DNA from: Candidatus Scatosoma pullistercoris
GTDB lineage: Bacteria; Bacillota; Clostridia; Christensenellales; Borkfalkiaceae
Reading direction: 5' to 3'
DNA: 6,616 bases
Assembly (NCBI GenBank): GCA_018714725.1
Contig: DVMZ01000039.1
Coordinates: forward strand, 1-6,616
The notes under the pieces: model-generated
The model's database searches: none
Told to the model about the DNA's origin: nothing
Seen by the model: the letters and a program-made list of their open reading frames with translations, nothing else
Translations under genes and position numbers: made by a program
In this document: in pieces, positions 1 through 4,915 of the stretch
How the letters are laid out: each line of letters opens with the position of its first letter
Position numbering within the stretch: position 1 is the first letter of the stretch

Positions 1-509
1 TCTCCCACCGTGCGGGTGAGAGAATCGTCGAGACGAATTGCGAGAATATGGCTCTCATGAATTCCGTCTACGATGTGCTGAGAACAGTCCCTCGAAAAGA
101 AGAGGTAATTGTCCTTTCCGTCCCGGAATACATGCCCGTCGATCGCCGCATAGCCGAAATCGAACATCGGCCCGTCGGTGACGTCGACGAACGGCCCTTC
201 CGGCCGGTCGGCGACAGCCACGCCGATCAGCAGCGTATCGTCCCCCTTGCGGCGCGCCGTATAATGCATGAGATAACGGCCGTTATGAAAGACGACTTCG
301 GGTGCCCAGAAATCGGTGTAACCGAAACTGCGCGGCCCCATCGTGTACGCCATCCGGGGCTCGGACCAATGGACGAGATCCGTGGACGTACGGACACAAA
401 ACCCGTCCACGAAAGAAGTCGCATAGAGATAATAAGTGTTGTCGACGCGCAATACAAAGGGATCTCCGATGTTTGTGACGTCTGTTACGGTGATGTGCTT
501 CAAATTCAT
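1..509 (-). CDS. GH43-family glycoside hydrolase, cytoplasmic, partial (C-terminus beyond left edge)
   Basis: Reading from ATG at 509 gives 169 codons plus two bases with no stop, so the gene runs off the window. The five-bladed beta-propeller signature of GH43 is visible: GDPFV with the presumed general base Asp16, then YYLYATS, DLVHW (residues 44-48), FWAPEVVFHNGRYLMHYTA (68-85) and AIDGHVF with the presumed pKa-modulating Asp124. The general-acid Glu would lie in the missing part. There is no signal peptide or lipobox, so the product is inferred to be cytoplasmic and to act on imported oligosaccharides as an exo-acting arabinofuranosidase or xylosidase-type enzyme; the substrate cannot be read from this fragment. 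A GGAGA ribosome site (517-521) sits 7 nt before the ATG. The start is 24 nt after the stop of the upstream permease, so it is likely in the same operon. GH43 membership is firm; the specificity is not. Confidence 0.88.
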   Translation of the reverse strand, partial: MNLKHITVTDVTNIGDPFVLRVDNTYYLYATSFVDGFCVRTSTDLVHWSEPRMAYTMGPRSFGYTDFWAPEVVFHNGRYLMHYTARRKGDDTLLIGVAVADRPEGPFVDVTDGPMFDFGYAAIDGHVFRDGKDNYLFFSRDCSQHIVDGIHESHILAIRLDDSLTRTVG

Positions 510-533
510 AAAAATTTCTCCGATATGCCGCCG

Positions 534-1391
534 TCAGGATTTTGAACCGGTGTTGGCGACGCTCTCGATTACTTTGTTTTGCAGGAAAAGATACACGATC
601 AGGGTGGGCAGCATGGACGTAATCGCGCCGGCCATGGTCATGCCGTACTGAATATTGTTGTCGCCCAGTAACTTTTCTATTCCGAGCGGCAGAGTGAGAT
701 ACTTGCTGTCTACCCCCGCCAATGCAATGGACGGCCAGAGATAGTCGTTCCAGCTGCCGATAAAGGTCATCATCGCCGCGACCATGAACACCGAACTGCA
801 AAGCGGCACCACGATCTGCAGGAAAATCCGGAACATGCCGGCGCCTTCCAGCTGAGCGGCCTCGATGAGTTCTTTGGGAACGGACATGAAATACTGACGG
901 ATGAGCATCATGTACAGCACCCCGCCGAGCCCGGGAAGAATCAGCGCCAGCGGATTACCTTTGATCCCGAGGGAGTCGATCATTTTATACAATGGAACAA
1001 GATTGATGATGCCGGGAATCATCGCCGTGGCGAGCAGAAGCCCGAACACGACGTTGCGCCCTCTCCATTGAGCCACGCCGAAAGCAAAGCCCGCCAGCGC
1101 GGCAATGATGATGTACAGCACCGTATGCACCCCGGAAATCACAAGGCTGTTGAGCAGCCAGCGGAACACGGGTGAGTCCTCGTTGGAAAACAGATCGATA
1201 TAATTTTTGAAAGAAAACTCTTTCGGGATGATCGACATAATGTCAGTCAGAGCATTTTTCTTGAAAGAAGTGCCGAACGCCCACAACAGCGGCAAGATAC
1301 AAAGCAGACAGATGAGCGTCAGCAGGATAAAAGCCACGATTTTACGGCGGCGTTCGCCGAGATTAAGTTTTGATTTCACTGCCTGTGCCAT
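534..1391 (-). CDS. Carbohydrate ABC transporter permease, MalG/UgpE-type (285 aa)
   Basis: Second inner-membrane subunit of a type I (CUT1) sugar importer. About six hydrophobic segments are visible, near residues 18-40, 80-104, 112-134, 146-166, 196-216 and 250-272. The cytoplasmic EAA loop that docks on the ATPase is at 177-197 (EAAQLEGAG, then IVVPL), followed by GSWNDYLWP (212-220), a hallmark of MalG-type partners. Length is normal for the family (about 270-300 aa). I chose the ATG at 1391 (MAQAVKSK): it lies 1 nt after the stop of the upstream permease, and an AGGAGG-like site inside the end of that gene precedes it. An in-frame ATG at 1418 would overlap the upstream gene and add nine residues with no better ribosome site; an in-frame GTG at 1400 is too close to the Shine-Dalgarno. 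Tight spacing suggests translational coupling. The imported sugar is inferred from neighbours to be an arabinose-containing oligosaccharide. Confidence 0.93.
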   Translation of the reverse strand: MAQAVKSKLNLGERRRKIVAFILLTLICLLCILPLLWAFGTSFKKNALTDIMSIIPKEFSFKNYIDLFSNEDSPVFRWLLNSLVISGVHTVLYIIIAALAGFAFGVAQWRGRNVVFGLLLATAMIPGIINLVPLYKMIDSLGIKGNPLALILPGLGGVLYMMLIRQYFMSVPKELIEAAQLEGAGMFRIFLQIVVPLCSSVFMVAAMMTFIGSWNDYLWPSIALAGVDSKYLTLPLGIEKLLGDNNIQYGMTMAGAITSMLPTLIVYLFLQNKVIESVANTGSKS

Positions 1392-1409
1392 ATCAATCAC
1401 TGCTCCTCC
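1392..1409 (-). promoter_or_regulatory. Ribosome binding site that decides the start of the second permease
   Basis: On the minus strand GGAGGAG (1403-1409) lies inside the last codons of the upstream permease. It ends 11 nt before the ATG at 1391, slightly longer than the usual 5-9 nt. A GTG at 1400 in the same frame would be only 2-4 nt from the site, which is too short. The stop and start are arranged as TGATATG, so ribosomes ending the first permease can reinitiate directly. Confidence 0.6.
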
Positions 1410-2310
1410 GGCGCGCAATGGCCGCCTGCCCCAGACTGATGACGATCATGATGGCGCCCAGCATCAATGCCATCGCCGCCGCCACATAAGGACGATCAAA
1501 CAAATTCTCCGTGATAACCATCAGTACAACTTCGGTGCTGTGATTCGGACCGCCGGAAGTGAGCATTCTCGGCTGCCCGTAAACATTGAACGAAGCGAGC
1601 AGGGTCATGATCAGCACGACGAAAATCTGTCCGCCCATCAACGGCAACGTAACCGAAAACACCGTCCGGATATAAGACGCCCCGTCGATCGACGCCGCCT
1701 CATAGACAGCCTTGTCGATATTTTTCAGCCCCGCCCCGAGAATGACGATATTCGTACCCATCGTCCACCAGACGGTGACGACCAGCAGGGAAATCCACGC
1801 CCAGGGCTGAGAGCCCAGAAAATTGATCTGTTCCAGATTCAACGCTTTCAGAACCCCGTTGATAAATCCCGTCTCCACTTCGAGAACGCGTTTCCACATG
1901 AGGATGACCGCCGAGATGGAAAAAACGGTGGGCATGAACAGCAACGCCCGGAACACTTTATATCCCGCGGGCTTGATGTCCAGCAGAATGGCGATGAAAA
2001 GAGGAATGACGATGAGCAACGGAACGGAAAACACCACGAAAATCAACGTGTTTTTAAGTCCCCGCGAAAAATCCTCAGCATAGGTAAAATCCTGATTAAA
2101 CAGAATGTTATAATAATTCTGGAACCACACGAACTCCCCTTTTTTATTCTGAAAACTCTGTACGATTCCGCTGAAAAAGGGATAGATAAAGAACATGGTG
2201 AAAACCACGAGGAAAGGAATCGCAAACAGGAACCCGGAAAACTGCCGTTTGAACAGCTGCAGTTTCCTGAGTGCGGGCTTCTCGGAAACATCTGTGATTT
2301 CTGATTTCAT
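1393..2310 (-). CDS. Carbohydrate ABC transporter permease, MalF/UgpA-type (305 aa)
   Basis: First inner-membrane subunit of the CUT1 sugar importer. It has a short cytoplasmic N-terminus (KRQFSGFLFAIPFLVVF, first membrane segment at about 25-48), then segments near 86-110, 118-138, 171-192, 222-243 and 276-298. The EAA loop is at 204-223 (EAASIDGAS, then VTLP), matching the EAA-x3-G-x9-I-x-LP pattern that contacts the nucleotide-binding subunit. TSGGP (251-255) is the conserved MalF-type periplasmic/extracellular loop motif. Length is normal for the family. The start at 2310 is supported by an overlapping pair of Shine-Dalgarno-like stretches (GAGGTGAGG, 2316-2324) ending 5 nt before the ATG. 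The gene begins 34 nt after the stop of the binding-protein gene and is followed after 1 nt by its MalG-like partner. No ATPase gene accompanies the pair. Confidence 0.95.
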   Translation of the reverse strand: MKSEITDVSEKPALRKLQLFKRQFSGFLFAIPFLVVFTMFFIYPFFSGIVQSFQNKKGEFVWFQNYYNILFNQDFTYAEDFSRGLKNTLIFVVFSVPLLIVIPLFIAILLDIKPAGYKVFRALLFMPTVFSISAVILMWKRVLEVETGFINGVLKALNLEQINFLGSQPWAWISLLVVTVWWTMGTNIVILGAGLKNIDKAVYEAASIDGASYIRTVFSVTLPLMGGQIFVVLIMTLLASFNVYGQPRMLTSGGPNHSTEVVLMVITENLFDRPYVAAAMALMLGAIMIVISLGQAAIARRRSSD

Positions 2311-2338
2311 AGGATCCTCACCTCATACATAAACGCAT

Positions 2339-2352
2339 ACGGCGTCAGCCGT
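2339..2352 (-). other. Small intercistronic hairpin enclosing the binding-protein stop codon
   Basis: On the minus strand ACGGC-TGAC-GCCGT forms a perfect 5-bp stem with a 4-nt loop. The loop contains the TGA stop of the solute-binding protein (2345-2347). No run of T follows, so it is not a classical terminator. Placed between a binding protein and its permeases, it could stabilise the upstream mRNA 3' end and help raise the ratio of binding protein to permease. The stem is short and may be chance. Confidence 0.3.
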
Positions 2353-3643
2353 TTATTTCCGTATTCACCGCTTTCTTGGCTTCGGCTTCTGCATCTGCCA
2401 ACAGTTTCGTAATATCGGAATCCGCACTCGTCATGATTGTCGTCACATACTGGAACACAGTTTCATAACCGGATTCAAAGTACGTTGCGGAAGCCGCGGT
2501 TCTAAAAATGCTGGGATCGCCGAAATCGCTCACATAAGGCGCATTTTTGAAAGTATCCGTCTCACGGGCTGCGTTGAACGCGGGAATTTGCCCCGCACTC
2601 GACCATTCTGCGGAATTTTCACCCATCCATTTGATGAAGGTAACCATGGCTTCTTTCTTGCGCTGGCTGATCGTGCGTTTGGTCCGGGCCACTGTGAACA
2701 CGTGCGAACGGGCCATCACCTGACGGCTGGTTTCGTCCGTATTGTCCGTGAGCATCCCCGAAAGGCTCATGACGCCGAGATTGTCGCCGAGCGCCTCTTC
2801 CAGAGCGAGCAGAGACCAGCATCCCTGAATGTGGAACGCCGCCTTGCCCGTCGTGAAAAGGCCCAGATCGGCGTCCGTCTGCAAATTGGCGGGAGACACT
2901 TCGTACTTATAGATGATGTCGCGAAGATTTTCCGCCGCTTCCGCGCCTTCCGCCGTGTTGAATTTCGGCATGCTCGTCTCCGTATCGATTTCGGAGCCGC
3001 CCGCCTGATACAGCGCAGTGGTATAGGTGAATTCCGTCGGCCAAAGTGTGGAAATGGGAAGCCCCCAAATCCCCTTGGATTTGTCGGTCAGTTTCTGAGC
3101 GAGCGCCATCAGTTCGCTGTAATTGGTGGGCAATTCGTTGTCCCCGACAATCGCCTTATTGTAATAAAGAACAATGGGATGCACGTCCAGGGGGAATCCG
3201 TAGTATTCCCCTTCCCCCGCGATCAGGGTGGACATGACGTTCTGCTGATAATCGGCGGGATCGATGGTTTCTTTCGTGAAGAATGTACTGTCGATGGGCA
3301 CGATATAATCGTTTTCCGCATAATTCTTGACGAGCTGGCTATGGATGATTGCAAGATCCGGCCCGTTGTTCGGAATGTTGTTTTTCAGATTGCGGTAGTG
3401 TGTTTCACGCACGTCTGACTGATGATCGACGTAGATTTCTCCTTCATATTCCTGGTTGAACTTGGTGATCATACGGCTGAACACGGTGAGATCGGCGCCC
3501 GTGATCGGCGTCCAGAGTTCAAGAGAAACCGTTCCGGTCGTATTTTCACTTTCTTCGTTGTTTCCGCCGCAGCCGGCAATGCCGAAAGCCATAATCCCGG
3601 CAAGCGCCACAGTCATCAGACCGCTGAGAAATTTCTTTTTCAT
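2345..3643 (-). CDS. Extracellular sugar-binding lipoprotein of an ABC importer (solute-binding protein family 1, 432 aa)
   Basis: Surface receptor that captures oligosaccharide and delivers it to the two permeases encoded next. Residues 1-24 form a lipoprotein signal peptide (MKKKF, hydrophobic core, then IAGC with the lipid-modified Cys25), followed by a Gly/Asn/Glu/Ser/Thr-rich linker to about residue 38. The mature protein starts with LELWTPITGADL and FNQEYEG, the typical first strand and helix of MalE-like family 1 binding proteins. GEYYGFPLDVHPIVLYYNK and GKAAFHIQGCW are the usual mid-protein motifs of this family (N-lobe/C-lobe crossover and the ligand-facing region). Length is typical (400-450 aa). 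The start at 3643 has the positively charged signal-peptide N-region and an AAGGGG site (3649-3654) 5 nt upstream. It follows a 116-bp gap with a terminator-like hairpin, so it may start its own transcript. Sugar specificity cannot be read from the sequence; neighbours suggest arabino-oligosaccharides. Confidence 0.93.
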   Translation of the reverse strand: MKKKFLSGLMTVALAGIMAFGIAGCGGNNEESENTTGTVSLELWTPITGADLTVFSRMITKFNQEYEGEIYVDHQSDVRETHYRNLKNNIPNNGPDLAIIHSQLVKNYAENDYIVPIDSTFFTKETIDPADYQQNVMSTLIAGEGEYYGFPLDVHPIVLYYNKAIVGDNELPTNYSELMALAQKLTDKSKGIWGLPISTLWPTEFTYTTALYQAGGSEIDTETSMPKFNTAEGAEAAENLRDIIYKYEVSPANLQTDADLGLFTTGKAAFHIQGCWSLLALEEALGDNLGVMSLSGMLTDNTDETSRQVMARSHVFTVARTKRTISQRKKEAMVTFIKWMGENSAEWSSAGQIPAFNAARETDTFKNAPYVSDFGDPSIFRTAASATYFESGYETVFQYVTTIMTSADSDITKLLADAEAEAKKAVNTEING

Positions 3644-3706
3644 AATAACCCCTTTCCTTTTAAAATTATTTTTTGATTTTTAGTGTATTGAAAGAATAAA
3701 AATGAT
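3644..3706 (-). promoter_or_regulatory. AT-rich leader upstream of the ABC importer genes, candidate promoter region
   Basis: Between the hairpin and the binding-protein ATG the sequence becomes very AT-rich, unlike the flanking genes, as expected for a promoter and leader. Possible -10 boxes on the minus strand are TACACT (3682-3687) and AATAAT (3665-3670). Neither has a convincing -35 box at 16-18 nt, and the second would place the transcript start almost at the ribosome site. I therefore mark the region but not an exact promoter. The ribosome site AAGGGG (3649-3654) lies at its downstream end. Confidence 0.3.
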
Positions 3707-3747
3707 CTGCGGCGAAAATGCAGACTATTGCAACAGATCCGCCGCAG
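3704..3747 (-). terminator. GC-rich inverted repeat plus T-rich tail: terminator or attenuator between hydrolase and importer genes
   Basis: On the minus strand CTGCGGCG (3740-3747) and CGCCGCAG (3707-3714) form a perfect 8-bp, mostly G-C stem around a 25-nt loop. ATCATTTTTATTCTTT follows directly, a moderately T-rich tail. It begins 12 nt after the stop of the GH43 lipoprotein gene, a natural place for a terminator. The loop is longer than in most intrinsic terminators and the T-run is interrupted, so termination may be partial. A second pair, GATCTG (3734-3739) with CAGATC (3704-3709), shares bases with the first stem and could form instead. Confidence 0.5.
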
Positions 3748-3759
3748 CCCTTCCCGCTT

Positions 3760-4887
3760 TCAGCGGATGACAGGCACAGGCATACCGCTTCTTCCGGCAA
3801 CTTTGCCCTCCGTCTCGGGGAAATCCCCGCTCCAATCCAGCTTATCGATCAAAAGAGATCGCCGGTTGGTGTTCCCGAAAGTTTCATATTCCTGCGTATC
3901 GTAGCCGTGATACAGAATGTACCAGTTGCCTGCGTCATCCTGAATGACGGCATTATGCCCTACGCCAACGAAATCTTCGCTGGCCTGCACGACAATCGCG
4001 CCGCGGTTCTCGCCCTTCATATCCCTGCCCTGATCGTCATAATAGGGCCCGAGCGGATTTTCCGAACGGCCGACGCGAACATGGTAGGTCGAGCTTTTTC
4101 CCTCACAGCAGGAACCGCTGGATACGAACAAATAATAATACCCGTCTTTATAGACGATATACGGCGCTTCGTAAGTCGCCAGATTGAAAGCCTGCGAAGT
4201 ATCCAGCCCCGCCACCAGCGTCTTGTTGTCGCGGGCATACTCCAGCCCGCCCTGCAACGCAAGTCCGTCGTCCGTGAGCTCCACGCCGTAAAGGCCGCGG
4301 AAACTGCCCCAGATCATATACAGTTTCCCGTCCTGACCGCGGAAAACGGCCGGATCGATGGAATTGTTCACGCCGATCTCGGTGGACGTAAAGAGTTTTC
4401 CCTGGTCCGTCCAAGGACCGAGCGGATGCTCGGCCGTCGCGATGCCGATGCCCGGATCGGGATCGCCCCAGGTCGAAAGCGCATAGTACATGACAAACGT
4501 ATCGCCGATCTGCACGACGTCAGGCGCCCAGACATTGGCCCCGATCGTTCCCCAGCTCGGTTTTCCCAGGCTGGCAAACGCGGCGTTTTTGAAATACCAG
4601 TGCACGAGATCGTCCGATTCGAGAATGGGCACAATTTTCTTATTGGACTCGTTTTCGAGGGGATCGTCGCTCGGCTTCCATTCACCGTAATCCTCGGTGG
4701 CGTAGGCATAGTATTTGCCTTCATACTCAATGACGCAGGGATCCGCGAACACGGGGGAATACACAGGATTGGAATACACCGCGTCCTCCGAGCTCTGGGA
4801 AGCCGACGGTTTCCCGCAGCTCCCCAACCCCGCTATCAGCATACTTGCCGCCAACAGTAATGTCGGAATTTTTTTCGTCATTTTCAT
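3760..4887 (-). CDS. GH43-family lipoprotein, probable endo-arabinanase-like hydrolase (375 aa)
   Basis: Predicted surface-anchored hydrolase that cleaves a polysaccharide outside the cell. Residues 1-23 are a lipoprotein signal peptide (MKMTKK, hydrophobic core, LGSC with Cys24) followed by a Ser-rich linker. The GH43 propeller follows: VFADPCV with presumed general base Asp49, NVWAPDVV (118-125), SIDPAVF with presumed pKa-modulating Asp178, YEAPYI with presumed general acid Glu240, and GHNAV with His311, the position that in related arabinanases coordinates the central metal ion. The stretch CCEG then STYHVRVGRS (260-274) with GPYYDDQG matches the pattern I recall from endo-1,5-alpha-L-arabinanases, so that activity is the best guess over xylosidase. 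The Gly-rich patch usual after this point is replaced by GENRG (292-296). The ATG at 4887 has AAGGA 7 nt upstream. The gene starts 20 nt after the stop of the CBM protein, so the two are probably cotranscribed. Confidence 0.88.
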   Translation of the reverse strand: MKMTKKIPTLLLAASMLIAGLGSCGKPSASQSSEDAVYSNPVYSPVFADPCVIEYEGKYYAYATEDYGEWKPSDDPLENESNKKIVPILESDDLVHWYFKNAAFASLGKPSWGTIGANVWAPDVVQIGDTFVMYYALSTWGDPDPGIGIATAEHPLGPWTDQGKLFTSTEIGVNNSIDPAVFRGQDGKLYMIWGSFRGLYGVELTDDGLALQGGLEYARDNKTLVAGLDTSQAFNLATYEAPYIVYKDGYYYLFVSSGSCCEGKSSTYHVRVGRSENPLGPYYDDQGRDMKGENRGAIVVQASEDFVGVGHNAVIQDDAGNWYILYHGYDTQEYETFGNTNRRSLLIDKLDWSGDFPETEGKVAGRSGMPVPVIR

Positions 4888-4897
4888 GATTCAGTCC

Positions 4898-4915
4898 TTA
4901 TTCGGGTTTATTCGG
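4898..4915 (-). repeat. 8-bp direct repeat at the gene junction carrying stop codon and ribosome site
   Basis: CCGAATAA occurs twice on the minus strand with a 10-nt period (4908-4915 and 4898-4905). The first copy contains the TAA stop of the CBM protein. The second runs into the AAGGA ribosome site (4895-4899) of the GH43 lipoprotein. It looks like a small local duplication; I assign it no function. Confidence 0.35.

Noticed and set aside
48..545. Plus-strand open frame of 165 codons at the left edge
   Set aside because: The opposite strand over the same bases encodes the GH43 N-terminus with its conserved motifs and a good ribosome site.
1207..2304. Long plus-strand open frame of 365 codons opposite the two permeases
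   Set aside because: It is antisense to two clearly recognisable permeases, its translation is low-complexity and rich in Arg, His, Asp and Gln with no family motif, and it spans a gene boundary on the other strand.
2588..3418. Plus-strand open frame of 276 codons opposite the binding protein
   Set aside because: It is a shadow frame: antisense to a canonical family 1 binding protein, Arg/Phe/His-rich and without motifs.
3749..3762. Possible catabolite-repression (cre) site, TGAAAGCG on the minus strand
   Set aside because: Only the first half fits the cre pattern; the second half (GGAAGG) does not, and it overlaps the stop codon of the GH43 gene.
3718..4860. Plus-strand open frame of 380 codons opposite the GH43 lipoprotein
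   Set aside because: It mirrors a gene with complete catalytic motifs and a signal peptide; its translation has no recognisable domain, and it has no ribosome site that I could find.
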